Origin: Fluviispira vulneris | Lineage (GTDB): Bacteria > Bdellovibrionota_B > Oligoflexia > Silvanigrellales > Silvanigrellaceae | DNA: 64,000 nt | Direction: 5' to 3' | Assembly (NCBI RefSeq): GCF_014281055.1 | Contig: NZ_JACRSE010000002.1 | Coordinates: 496,001-560,000, forward strand | Shown here: positions 8,348-17,082 of the stretch, in pieces | How positions within the stretch are numbered: position 1 is the first letter of the stretch | Layout: each line of letters starts with the position of its first letter | Notes under the pieces: model-generated | Seen by the model: the letters and a program-made list of their open reading frames with translations, nothing else | Database searches by the model: none | Told to the model about the DNA's origin: nothing | Made by a program: the position numbers and the translations under genes

Positions 8348-8878
8348 ATGAGCTTGAGAGACCAGCTACTTAAAGCAGGGCTTGTTTCCAAAAAGCAAGC
8401 ACAAAAAACAGAAGCAGCTAATCGCAAGCAAGCACATGATACTAAAAAGAACAAAGAGCTTGCTGATAAAGTCAATGCTGAAAAATTAGAAGAATTAAAA
8501 AAAATTGAAGATGAAAAAAATCAAAGAAGAGAACTTGATAAGGAATTAAATAAGCAACGTGATTTATTAATGAGTCAACGTGAATCATATTATCGCTCTT
8601 TACAGATTCTCAATAGTAATAGTATGAATATCAGAAGTGCAAATGAATGTTATTTTTTTGCTGAAGGTAACAAAATAAAGAAAATTATGGTAAATTCATG
8701 GCAAAGAGAAATGCTTGCTCGTGGAAAAATGGGGATAGGCAAACCTCATAAAGATATTGATGAATATGTGATTATACCTTTGAATGCAGCGCGTGTCATC
8801 CATGATATTTATCCGCAAAAATTAATCACTTTACATTCAGAAATAGATGATTCTGAAGAGTTAGATGATGGATTTTAA
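8348..8878 (+). CDS. DUF2058 (YaiL-like) protein
   Basis: The 176-residue protein starts MSLRDQLLKAGLVSKKQA and continues with a Lys/Gln/Glu-rich helical stretch (about 15-75), the characteristic beginning of the DUF2058/YaiL family. The C-terminal half has the family-like conserved core (NECYFFAEGNKIKKI, then YVIIPLNAARVIHD). Family members are often annotated as nucleoprotein or polynucleotide-associated, and no biochemical role is established that I know of. GGAGG about eight bases before the ATG fixes the start. It is transcribed divergently from rmuC, across the DnaA-box-like hairpin, and is followed 68 bases later by the DsbA-like gene. Confidence 0.8.
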   Translation: MSLRDQLLKAGLVSKKQAQKTEAANRKQAHDTKKNKELADKVNAEKLEELKKIEDEKNQRRELDKELNKQRDLLMSQRESYYRSLQILNSNSMNIRSANECYFFAEGNKIKKIMVNSWQREMLARGKMGIGKPHKDIDEYVIIPLNAARVIHDIYPQKLITLHSEIDDSEELDDGF

Positions 8879-8946
8879 AATATAGTTGTATTAAAGTATA
8901 TTTTCTCAATTGTTTAAATATCTTTTTTCTTATTTTTGGAGTGAAA

Positions 8947-10077
8947 ATGAATATAGATGATAAGTGGAGTTCAAGCATGAGTCCTTTAAGAAGTGTGGGT
9001 TTTATTGTTGGAGGAATTGTTCTTGGGAGTTTATTGACTGCTGGAATAATGATTTCTAAATATAATAAAAAAGCTGTCGATGTCTCCGATGCTGTTGGAC
9101 AACCACTTTTTATTGTGGATGGTAAAACTTGGAATACCAGCGAATTGCCAGGTGACTCGCGTATGGAGTATTTTGATTTAGAAAATAATATCTTCAATGC
9201 TCGTCAAGCAATTGCAAGTAAAACCGCACTTCGTCTTGCTTTATCAAAAGATTTAGGAAAACCTATCACTCCAGAAAATATAGCAAAAATTGAAGATTTA
9301 TTACCTCTGCAAAGTGTCACAGAAATCGATGCTCGAACTTTTTATGATCAAAACGTGGCAAAGTGGGGACTAAGCTTTTTTGGTGGCAAAAGTTATGAAG
9401 AAATTAAAGACCAATTGCTTCAACAGATGAAACATGAAAAAGCGAGAGAACTGCTTGCGACAAAAATTAAAGAATTTGAAGATTCCGGTAGAATAAAAGT
9501 TTTGCTAAAAGCGCCTACAGCACCACCCGTGAAGTTAAATTTATCAGGATTTCCTGTGAGAGGGAATGCTAATTCATCTAAAGTACTTGTGGTGGTGGCG
9601 GATTATTTATGTACTCATTGTAGAGAATCCGAAGAGGCACTTGAGAAAATCTACCAAGAATTTTCTAATAAAGTCAAATTTGTGCATGTATCCTATCCTC
9701 TTGCTCCTCAGGGGCTCAGCGGTGCCTTGGCGCGCGGAGCTTATTGTGCAACAGAACAGGGAGAAAAAGAATTTTGGGATTATCAAAAAGCTGCTTTTGC
9801 CATTCCATTTGCAAAAATGCAACCTCCAAGTTTAATGGAACCTGAAAAGGCATTTAATCTAGAAACAATAGAATTGGCTAAATCTGTCAAGTTAAACGTA
9901 GAAAAGTTTTCGACTTGCCTTGAGTCAGAAAATGCAAGAAAATATATAGATATTGTTCGCAATCAGTTTAATGAAAATGTAGGTTTTTCTGGGACACCCG
10001 CATTTTATTTAAATGGAAGTTTAATTCAGGTAAGTCCACAAAAGCTTGCCGCAACTTTAAAATTAGCCTTAAATTGA
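8947..10077 (+). CDS. Membrane-anchored DsbA/thioredoxin-like oxidoreductase
   Basis: A single membrane segment (about residues 18-36) anchors the protein, and the bulk should face the periplasm. The middle (about 50-170) is helical and resembles the N-terminal helical region of SurA-type chaperones. The C-terminal about 180 residues form a thioredoxin fold with active site C-T-H-C in DYLCTHCRE and the cis-proline loop GTPAFYLNG. A CxxC followed by an inserted helical domain is typical of DsbA/BdbD-like proteins that make or reshuffle disulfides. Start: GTG at 8941 is possible, but GGAG at 8938-8941 is spaced for ATG 8947. A cytochrome c gene follows 36 bases later, so a role in envelope thiol chemistry or cytochrome assembly is plausible (inference). 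Confidence 0.88.
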   Translation: MNIDDKWSSSMSPLRSVGFIVGGIVLGSLLTAGIMISKYNKKAVDVSDAVGQPLFIVDGKTWNTSELPGDSRMEYFDLENNIFNARQAIASKTALRLALSKDLGKPITPENIAKIEDLLPLQSVTEIDARTFYDQNVAKWGLSFFGGKSYEEIKDQLLQQMKHEKARELLATKIKEFEDSGRIKVLLKAPTAPPVKLNLSGFPVRGNANSSKVLVVVADYLCTHCRESEEALEKIYQEFSNKVKFVHVSYPLAPQGLSGALARGAYCATEQGEKEFWDYQKAAFAIPFAKMQPPSLMEPEKAFNLETIELAKSVKLNVEKFSTCLESENARKYIDIVRNQFNENVGFSGTPAFYLNGSLIQVSPQKLAATLKLALN

Positions 10078-10113
10078 TTCATTTTTTGTTACTTTTTTCA
10101 CTAGGAGGTTATC

Positions 10114-10641
10114 ATGAAGGCTCCAGCGCGGGTACTGCTTATTTCTACAATTGTTTCAGTCTTAGTTATATGTGTTGCTCTTTATCGCTACAATCTTATT
10201 TTAAAAGGTGATAGTTCTAAATCACCAACTGTAGATGCTATTTTACCAGAAGTAACAGGCGAAAGTGCAAATGCCGATGTTGGTAAAACTCCAGCTGCAA
10301 AGCCGTCTGATAAAAGTGAAAAAGTAAATGCTGGAGGTAAAGCTCCTACAGCAAAACAATTGGAAAATGGCAAAAAACTTTATGCTCAAACCACCTGTGG
10401 TGTATGCCATGGTGCTGATGGCAAAGCAGATAGTCCTACTGCAAAAGCAATGAAAGCGACAAATTTAGCTGCTGGTAAATTCCAACATAATAAAACAAAT
10501 TTATCGCCTGTAGCTTATATTGCAAAAGTGATTGCCGAAGGAGTGCCTGGAACAGGTATGGCAAGTTTTAAAGCTCAATTGCCAAAAGAGAGTGATAGAA
10601 TGGATTTGGCTGAATATGTTCATTCTTTATCAGGAAAATAA
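10114..10641 (+). CDS. Membrane-anchored monohaem cytochrome c
   Basis: An uncleaved N-terminal membrane segment (about residues 7-25) is followed by an Ala/Pro/Lys-rich linker and a class I cytochrome c domain. The haem-binding motif is CGVCH, preceded by GKKLYAQTT, and GTGMASFK supplies the likely axial Met. The C-terminal helix ends DLAEYVHSLSGK. It transfers electrons at the periplasmic face of the inner membrane, and partners cannot be named. AGGAGG lies six bases before the ATG, one of the strongest ribosome binding sites in the window, so expression may be high. The gene ends 7 bases before the convergent REC-PilZ gene. Confidence 0.92.
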   Translation: MKAPARVLLISTIVSVLVICVALYRYNLILKGDSSKSPTVDAILPEVTGESANADVGKTPAAKPSDKSEKVNAGGKAPTAKQLENGKKLYAQTTCGVCHGADGKADSPTAKAMKATNLAAGKFQHNKTNLSPVAYIAKVIAEGVPGTGMASFKAQLPKESDRMDLAEYVHSLSGK

Positions 10642-10648
10642 AGAATAT

Positions 10649-11380
10649 TTAATCAATTTTAGTTAATCTTTGTGGAATATATTCGAGACATTTGTGATTC
10701 ATTAACGTGTGAATCGCAAATGCTCTTGTGGAATCAGAGAAGTATTTAAACTCTAATCCTGCACAGTATTCACCATTGTGATTGAGAGCTCCATTCCAAA
10801 CGATTTCTCCAATTCCTGAAATTTCTTCTCCACCTTTTAATTGAATTTGAAAATTTATAAACGCACCTGCATTCAATAATATCGTATTGGTTGGAATCAA
10901 TGCTCCTCCACGTCCCATGCGAAAATCGTTACAATCTTTAGCGGATATTTTGTAAATATTTTCATCTATAATTTTTTCTTTGGGTTTTAATGAGTAGCGA
11001 TCTTCCGGTGCGTACATAAACCATTCTAAGGAACTGATAAGGAACAGGAGATCGAATGGTTTTGCAAAAAGTCCCTCTACTCCATGTGCATGCAACTCTT
11101 CTCTTGTATTATCTGAATATGCTGTAATAAAAATAAAAACAGGTTTATTGAGGCTGATTTTTTTGGTTTCATCTAAAAACTCTATGCCATTTCCACCAGG
11201 CATGCGAACATCACTGATAATTAGATCAATTTTTTCATTTTTAACAATTTCTAACGCTTCTTTTCCATTCTTTGCTTCTAGAGTTTTAGCGCCAATATTT
11301 TGTAGTTCAAAAATAAGCATTTCTCGTAGATCAATTTCATCATCAACAACGAGTACAATTTTATCTTTTAAAATGCTCAT
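10649..11380 (-). CDS. Response regulator with PilZ-like output domain
   Basis: Residues 5-120 form a receiver domain: acidic pocket VVDDE, phospho-acceptor Asp57 in LIISDVRMPG, and the conserved Lys in LFAKPF. The C-terminal about 100 residues look like a PilZ-type beta barrel (GEIVWNG..., CAGLEFKYF), but the canonical RxxxR and D/NxSxxG c-di-GMP motifs are not intact, so ligand binding is doubtful. The start at 11380 is chosen over 11395 because GGAG lies six bases before it. The gene is divergent from cheR 220 bases away. A chemotaxis or motility-linked output is likely, and the target is unknown. Confidence 0.85.
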   Translation of the reverse strand: MSILKDKIVLVVDDEIDLREMLIFELQNIGAKTLEAKNGKEALEIVKNEKIDLIISDVRMPGGNGIEFLDETKKISLNKPVFIFITAYSDNTREELHAHGVEGLFAKPFDLLFLISSLEWFMYAPEDRYSLKPKEKIIDENIYKISAKDCNDFRMGRGGALIPTNTILLNAGAFINFQIQLKGGEEISGIGEIVWNGALNHNGEYCAGLEFKYFSDSTRAFAIHTLMNHKCLEYIPQRLTKID

Positions 11381-11600
11381 AATTGACTCCAGCATAAATG
11401 CGATTCAAAGCTTTAAGGTTTATGTTAAAATGCTTTATTTACAAAATATTTTCATCATTTTATATAGTAGTCATATTGAGAATTCCTGACAAGCTCTGAA
11501 TTGTGTTAAAAAACCGACATAAAGTTTATACTTATTTTAAATATGACCGAAAACATTTAGGTATTGATGACATAAAAATTTTACAACTAAAGGTAACACT

Positions 11601-12470
11601 GTGACTGATACCGAACTTAAAAATCCATTAGCTCATGATGTCCTAATGACAGATATCAAGGGCTACGAAATTTTAGCAAAAAAATTATTTGAGCACACTG
11701 GTATTTTCATGGATCCTTGCGAAAAAAATTATTCTCTCATGTCAAATCGAATGCAAAAAATCTTAAAAAAATACAACTGCCAAAACTATCAGGAATTTAT
11801 AAATATATTAAATACAAATAATAATGATGCTAAAGAAGATTTTTATCAAGCTCTCACAACAAATACAACGCAATTTTTTAGAGAAAATGAACATTTTATT
11901 TTTTTGAAAGCAAAAATGCCAGAAATTGAAAGCTATTTATTGGCAGAAAAAAGAAAAGAAATAAGAATTTGGTGTGCAGCTGCGAGTACAGGTGAGGAAC
12001 CATACACGATTTTAATGTCCGTTTTAGAATCTTTGAATCCATTAAATAATATTGCTGTGAAAATCACAGCAACTGATATTAACACTCTAGTTTTAGAAAA
12101 AGCTAAGTTAGGTGTTTATAAAAAAGAATTATTAGAAAGCGTAAGCCCAGCACTTGTCTTAAAATATTTTGAAAGGAATGCAAATACTGGAGAAGAGTTT
12201 CTACAAATCAAAGAAAAATATAGATGTATGATTGAGTTTTCGAAGTTCAATTTAAATGCAGAATCATATTTATTTATAAATAAGTTTGATATTATTTTCT
12301 GCAGAAATGTTCTTATATATTTTACCCATAAAGCTGTTGAAGAGGTAATAGTCAAATTATCGAGATGTCTTGACAAAAAAGGATACTTATTTATTGCTCA
12401 CTCTGAAGCAATTATGGGTGATAAATTGACTTTAAAATCAATAGCCCCTTCTGTATATCAACTTAAATAA
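11601..12470 (+). CDS. cheR: CheR-type chemoreceptor glutamate methyltransferase
   Basis: CheR uses SAM to methylate glutamates of chemoreceptors. The SAM-binding region is intact: WCAAASTGEEPYT, then ATDIN, then FCRNVLIYF and LFIAHSE. An N-terminal helical domain (about residues 15-85) precedes it, including the TTNTTQFFRE segment typical of the family. The start is GTG at 11601, with AAGGT about eight bases before it; no other start fits. The gene stands alone between a REC-PilZ gene (divergent) and a PilZ-acyltransferase gene (convergent, adjoining stops), with no cheB, cheA or receptor nearby. It may therefore serve a non-canonical chemosensory system or receptors encoded elsewhere. Confidence 0.93.
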   Translation: MTDTELKNPLAHDVLMTDIKGYEILAKKLFEHTGIFMDPCEKNYSLMSNRMQKILKKYNCQNYQEFINILNTNNNDAKEDFYQALTTNTTQFFRENEHFIFLKAKMPEIESYLLAEKRKEIRIWCAAASTGEEPYTILMSVLESLNPLNNIAVKITATDINTLVLEKAKLGVYKKELLESVSPALVLKYFERNANTGEEFLQIKEKYRCMIEFSKFNLNAESYLFINKFDIIFCRNVLIYFTHKAVEEVIVKLSRCLDKKGYLFIAHSEAIMGDKLTLKSIAPSVYQLK

Positions 12471-13853
12471 TTATTTTGTAAAACCCAAATGTTTGGCAAT
12501 TGGAGAATATATTTTATTCCAAATAAATTTATCGATGACCACATCGTTAGCAAGAATTCCTTTAGCATCAAGTATAAGAGGAGTTTCTTTGGTTTTCTTC
12601 TCACTGACATCACTTTTCCAAGCTAATTGGACTGGCTGAAAACCAACTCGCATATAAAGTTGTTTTAAAGCAATTGGGGCACTTGTAAGAATATGAGTAT
12701 GTCCAGATTCTATTACAATGCGAACGACATGTCTTATCATATTTATAAAAATATCACTTTCTCTATAATCTTTCTCCCAGGCAAAACGTGAAATTTCGAC
12801 AAATTTTTTTGACCAAAGCCATTCAGGCATATTTATGATATATGTGGCCATTTCACAATGATTTTTATCTTTATTATTAAATATTATACGCAAAGCAGCT
12901 ACTGCTTTTCTTCCGACTTTACAGACAACTTGGCGTGAGAACTCGTCAAATTTATCTTGCAATCCACCATAGGGGTTTTCAACTAACGTATCACCGATTT
13001 GGATAAAAGCTTCTGTCGAAATTTCAACTTCTTCAAATAAACTTTTTTTTCTTAAATCCATTATTATCGGAATTTCATCTTCTGCAGCATAGCTAAAAGA
13101 AAGACTTTTTTCAATTATTGCAACTGGAAGCTTTTCATTTCTAAGTTCTTGCGGCGTAACTTCCACACCACAAAATAATATATATTCTACCATCATTTGC
13201 ATAAATGCATTATTCTTATGGGTGAATTCTACGTTAACCGTGTATCGATCAACAAGATTTGTTTCTGTTGAGCTTTTAGTTTCAATAATTTTTGTGTGAA
13301 CTTCAAATTCACCTTGAAAAGGGAGGTACATTTTAAGTGATAAAGGAAGATTTGGTATAAGTGTCTTATTTCGAGCAGATGTGACTAACAGCATGCCATT
13401 GGCATAGAAACTCGTTACTTTAAATAATATTCTTTCTTGAAAGAAAAATGGGTCATTACACCAAGCATGCGGAGCAAAAATATCTGGAACTTCGTATTTT
13501 TTTAATTGGGCATTTGCTTCTGTAACTTTGTTCTTTTCAATTATAAATTCTATACCAAAGCGGACATATGGATTTTCATCCAAAGATAAATTTACAACAT
13601 TTGTTACTTTTCCTTTTACAAAGGTATTCAATTTATCCTGAATTGTATAATGAATTCGAACGATATCATCTTTTTTTGGATACGTTGAGAGTTTTTGATC
13701 GACAATTAATACGTTTATACCCCATGGAGAAAAGTCCGTTGCCTCCCCTTTAATAGAATAAATTTCGCTGTCGTCTTTTAGATGAACTTTTATTCCCTCA
13801 CCTAAATGAACAGTTCTTCTTGTTTCTCTACGTCTATTTGTTTTTACATTCAT
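12471..13853 (-). CDS. PilZ-PilZ-like-GNAT (FeeM-like N-acyltransferase) fusion
   Basis: The N-terminal PilZ domain has both c-di-GMP-binding motifs intact: RRETR at residues 8-12 and DFSPWG at 40-45. A second PilZ/YcgR-like barrel (about 125-230) follows, without the motif residues. Residues about 240-430 resemble an N-acyltransferase of the GNAT superfamily of the N-acyl amino acid synthase (FeeM) type: VEISRFAWEKDYR, then a helix, then APIALKQLYMRVGFQPV. The predicted activity is acyl transfer from a carrier to an amino group, controlled by c-di-GMP, but acceptor and product are unknown. It is a lone gene facing cheR, with stops directly abutting. The PilZ call is firm. The acyltransferase call is by motif layout. 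Confidence 0.75.
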   Translation of the reverse strand: MNVKTNRRRETRRTVHLGEGIKVHLKDDSEIYSIKGEATDFSPWGINVLIVDQKLSTYPKKDDIVRIHYTIQDKLNTFVKGKVTNVVNLSLDENPYVRFGIEFIIEKNKVTEANAQLKKYEVPDIFAPHAWCNDPFFFQERILFKVTSFYANGMLLVTSARNKTLIPNLPLSLKMYLPFQGEFEVHTKIIETKSSTETNLVDRYTVNVEFTHKNNAFMQMMVEYILFCGVEVTPQELRNEKLPVAIIEKSLSFSYAAEDEIPIIMDLRKKSLFEEVEISTEAFIQIGDTLVENPYGGLQDKFDEFSRQVVCKVGRKAVAALRIIFNNKDKNHCEMATYIINMPEWLWSKKFVEISRFAWEKDYRESDIFINMIRHVVRIVIESGHTHILTSAPIALKQLYMRVGFQPVQLAWKSDVSEKKTKETPLILDAKGILANDVVIDKFIWNKIYSPIAKHLGFTK

Positions 13854-13964
13854 AAAAGGGATCCAATTAAAAAACGAATGTAATTTGCTTATTTCCCAAT
13901 GTATGAATCGGCTTCTATGGAAGTTAAAAAAAGGTAAGATAGAAAAAAGGTGTCAAAAGTATTC

Positions 13965-14852
13965 TTATTTATAAAGTGAGAAAAATAAAAATGCGATAGG
14001 GACAGCAAGAATCAGTGAATCGATGCGGTCGAGAAAACCTCCATGCCCAGGAAGTAAATTGCCGCTGTCTTTGTATTTTCCAGCGCGTTTAAAAGCGCTT
14101 TCCATAAGGTCACCTATTTGGCCAGCAATACCCATAGAAATACCTACGAGGATAGAGAACCAAGGAGGAAAAGGAAGGTTAAAAAGATGCGTTAGAATAA
14201 GTGCTGTTAATCCACTAAATAAAAGACCTCCCAGCGCACCTTCGATACTTTTTTTCGGGGAAACTTTAGGAATGAGTTTGTGTTTTCCAAATTTAGAACC
14301 TATGAAATAGGCACCCGTATCTCCCATAAAAACAGTGGCAAGACAAAAATACAATTGGGCACTGCGATAAGAACCTTCGAATTGTAAAAGGCTTAGATTT
14401 GTCAAGCAAACAGCAGGAAGAGCCAAATAAATAAAACCTGCAATCACATTGAGAAGTTTATTTGATGCCGTGTGCATGTCATGTGCCCTGCGATAAATGA
14501 GTGCAGCAGCTACAAAAAAACAGAGAAATATCCAAGTGATTGGAATAATAAGAATTTTCTGAGGTTCGCTTGCAAAAATAACATTTGAAATCGAAAATGT
14601 GATAATTAGAAAAGAATAGGAGAATCCAACAGCAAAATGTTTTGCTTTTAGTTTGGGTCTTGGCTGTTCAATATTATTCGTTCCATCTAAAATATTCCAA
14701 CGGAGAGCTGCATATTCAGTACCAGATAGAAAAATTGCGATTGTTGTTACAGTTACGAAAAGGGGATAAAAAAGTGAGATAGGAGAGAAACTGAGGATAT
14801 AAATTATGACTGCAGAACAAATTGCAGCCGTAGTCAGTCGCGTTTTAAGCAT
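13965..14852 (-). CDS. cdsA: Phosphatidate cytidylyltransferase
   Basis: CdsA makes CDP-diacylglycerol from phosphatidic acid and CTP at the inner membrane, the branch point for phosphatidylglycerol and phosphatidylethanolamine. The family signature is complete near the C-terminus: FKRAGKYKDSGNLLPGHGG then DRIDS. SPKKSIEGALGG and GDTGAYFIGSKFGKHK precede it. About eight hydrophobic segments span 295 residues, normal for the family. No strong ribosome binding site precedes the ATG at 14852. The gene is not next to the usual uppS or dxr. It is divergent from the Hsp70-like gene. Confidence 0.95.
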   Translation of the reverse strand: MLKTRLTTAAICSAVIIYILSFSPISLFYPLFVTVTTIAIFLSGTEYAALRWNILDGTNNIEQPRPKLKAKHFAVGFSYSFLIITFSISNVIFASEPQKILIIPITWIFLCFFVAAALIYRRAHDMHTASNKLLNVIAGFIYLALPAVCLTNLSLLQFEGSYRSAQLYFCLATVFMGDTGAYFIGSKFGKHKLIPKVSPKKSIEGALGGLLFSGLTALILTHLFNLPFPPWFSILVGISMGIAGQIGDLMESAFKRAGKYKDSGNLLPGHGGFLDRIDSLILAVPIAFLFFSLYK

Positions 14853-14993
14853 ATTAAAAAAACCATTCTTTCAAATTGAATTACAACTATTCCGGGTTAA
14901 CCGGTTTGCATTATGCAATATGCCATAGTAATCACAGTCTATCAAATAGACATGCCCGCACCTGATTCAGGAGCGCACTTTGGAGTCTGTAGC

Positions 14994-17078
14994 ATGAATG
15001 TTCTTCAGTTCAAGAAAAAAAATAAAGAAAATAATAGAAATAATAGTTACAGTTCGGAATCATATCCGAAGAGTCCCCAAGGAGCTTCAGCGATTGGAAT
15101 CGATCTTGGTACTACGAATTCAGTTGTTTCAGTCTTTTCGAATGGAGCAAGTCATCCTGTTACTTTAGAATATGAAAATTCATATCTCGTACCATCAATG
15201 ATTTTTTTTAATAAAAATGAAAATGAAAATCTTGTTGGTAATAAAGCTAAACTACAAAATGAAATTACTCCTGCTGAAGTTATTAAAAGTACAAAAAGAA
15301 GTATGGGTAAAAATAATACTTTATTTGAATCAAACGGAAAGCAATTTAGTGCAGAAGATGCTGCAGCACTTGTTTTAAATTACTTAGTTTCACATCCAAT
15401 TTTACAAGAAGAAAAAGAAAAATTTGGTGGGATTTGGGCCGTTATCACAGTTCCAGCACATTTTGATGACGCAGCTCGCTTGGCAACAGTTGCCGCAGCA
15501 GAAAAAGCTGGTATACATGTGTTAAGAATAGTGAATGAGCCCACTGCTGCTGCACTTGCATATAGCATGATGCCTGAAGATAAAAAAACAGAAAAAGAAA
15601 CCCTTGCCGTATTTGATTTGGGCGGAGGTACTTTTGATGTGAGTATAGTTGATCGAGATGGTTTGGTCTTCAACGTTTTAAGCAGTGAAGGTGACGTGCA
15701 TTTAGGTGGAGATGATATAGATGAAGCTATAGCAAATTCACTTATCGAAAAAGTACATCCGCAACTGGTAGCACGGCGTTCATCAAAGTCATCTGAACTT
15801 TATAGAAATTTAATAATATTAGCAGAACGTGCAAAAAAAGCTTTGCAATCAGAAGGACTATATCATGTCCAATCAAATGATTTGGATGGAAAAGGCTCAT
15901 CGATTGAAACAGAGTTGAGTCGTGAACATTTTGATGAAATGGTTGCTCCAATTTTGCAAAGAACTTTATTTTTAACTGAAAGTGCTATGCACGCTGCAAA
16001 AAGAAATCCAAAATATATTTCACGGATATTGCTTGTTGGGGGGAGTACACGGCTTGTTCTCGTGCGCAAAATGCTATCAGACTATTTTGCATGTATTGTT
16101 GATGCACGCTTAGAACCCGATCTCGCTGTCAGCTGGGGTGCATCTTTACAAGCAGCCATCATAATTGGGATTCAACCGGACACGATTTTAGTTGATGTTT
16201 GTAGCCATTCTTTAGGTATTGGCGTAGTTGAAAATACAGAAGCTATTAATGAAAATTTTAAGTCCGTAGCGAAAAAATTTGGTATACCCTATCCAATTTC
16301 AGAGCAAGAGTTGCATCGTAAACTGGGAGCGCGTATCGAAGATTTTAATAACGAATTGCAAAAATTATTGCATGTAGCCCCAATTTTACATAGGAATAGT
16401 GCTTTACCAGCAAGAAGATCCGAATTTTTTAATACAATATATCACAATCAACATGCTGTCCACGTAGTTGTCGTGCAGGGTGAAGGTGATATTGTTGGCG
16501 AAAATAGATTAATTGGTTCATTTTTATTTGAACTTGAACAACCTTGTCCTAAAGGAACGCGCTGCGAAATTCAATTAACTTATGATGTGAATGGAATGGT
16601 GCATGTTTTTGCAAGACAACTCGGCACAAAAAATGAGGCGAAAGCTCAATTTGATAGTCGGACAGGTGAAGTGACAGGTTGGACTTCACTTAATCTTGAA
16701 GAAGAAGAACAATTTGCAGAAAAAGAGAAACTACAAACAGTTGATGAGATCTATGAAAAAAAGACGTCAACAAAGCAGCTCGAAAAAGTTATGTCCCATG
16801 AAAATATTGTTAGTTTTCCCTTTGGTAGAAAAAATGAAGATATACAAAAGGCTGAATTATCTGAATATGAATGTGAACCTGAGATTGTAAATGCTTTAAT
16901 ATTAAGAGCAAAAAGGTATCTAAATAAAATTAAAAAAGAAAATAAAGAATATAATCTTATATTAGAAAGTTTAAAAACTTATTCATCTTTGCTATTAAAA
17001 GCGCAGCAAGGACATGAAAATGATGAAGAAATAGAGTTGGTTGAAACACAATTGCTTGCGTTATTGGAAGGAAAATAA
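14994..17078 (+). CDS. Hsp70/DnaK-family chaperone paralogue
   Basis: The nucleotide-binding domain is intact: IGIDLGTTNSVVSV (phosphate 1), IVNEPTAAALAYS (connect), VFDLGGGTFDVSI (phosphate 2) and ILLVGGSTRLV (adenosine site). A 30-residue basic, Asn-rich extension precedes it. In the substrate-binding half the usual start SHSLGIGV is followed by an insertion of about 90 residues (NENFKSVAKKFG... to ARRSEFF) before the beta sandwich resumes, and the C-terminal lid is charged and ends without a typical DnaK tail. The frame extends to 14913, but TGGAG before 14994 supports that ATG. The next two genes are an unknown and a J-like protein, so this is probably a specialised chaperone with dedicated partners rather than the housekeeping DnaK. 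Confidence 0.9.
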   Translation: MNVLQFKKKNKENNRNNSYSSESYPKSPQGASAIGIDLGTTNSVVSVFSNGASHPVTLEYENSYLVPSMIFFNKNENENLVGNKAKLQNEITPAEVIKSTKRSMGKNNTLFESNGKQFSAEDAAALVLNYLVSHPILQEEKEKFGGIWAVITVPAHFDDAARLATVAAAEKAGIHVLRIVNEPTAAALAYSMMPEDKKTEKETLAVFDLGGGTFDVSIVDRDGLVFNVLSSEGDVHLGGDDIDEAIANSLIEKVHPQLVARRSSKSSELYRNLIILAERAKKALQSEGLYHVQSNDLDGKGSSIETELSREHFDEMVAPILQRTLFLTESAMHAAKRNPKYISRILLVGGSTRLVLVRKMLSDYFACIVDARLEPDLAVSWGASLQAAIIIGIQPDTILVDVCSHSLGIGVVENTEAINENFKSVAKKFGIPYPISEQELHRKLGARIEDFNNELQKLLHVAPILHRNSALPARRSEFFNTIYHNQHAVHVVVVQGEGDIVGENRLIGSFLFELEQPCPKGTRCEIQLTYDVNGMVHVFARQLGTKNEAKAQFDSRTGEVTGWTSLNLEEEEQFAEKEKLQTVDEIYEKKTSTKQLEKVMSHENIVSFPFGRKNEDIQKAELSEYECEPEIVNALILRAKRYLNKIKKENKEYNLILESLKTYSSLLLKAQQGHENDEEIELVETQLLALLEGK

Positions 17079-17082
17079 AGCA

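Noticed and set aside
8826-9197. 123-codon minus-strand frame over the DUF2058/DsbA-like boundary
   Set aside because: Antisense to two real genes with good starts; composition is that of a shadow frame.
14994-17078. Housekeeping dnaK
   Set aside because: Insertion in the substrate-binding half, atypical C-terminus, and partners other than grpE/dnaJ argue for a paralogue.
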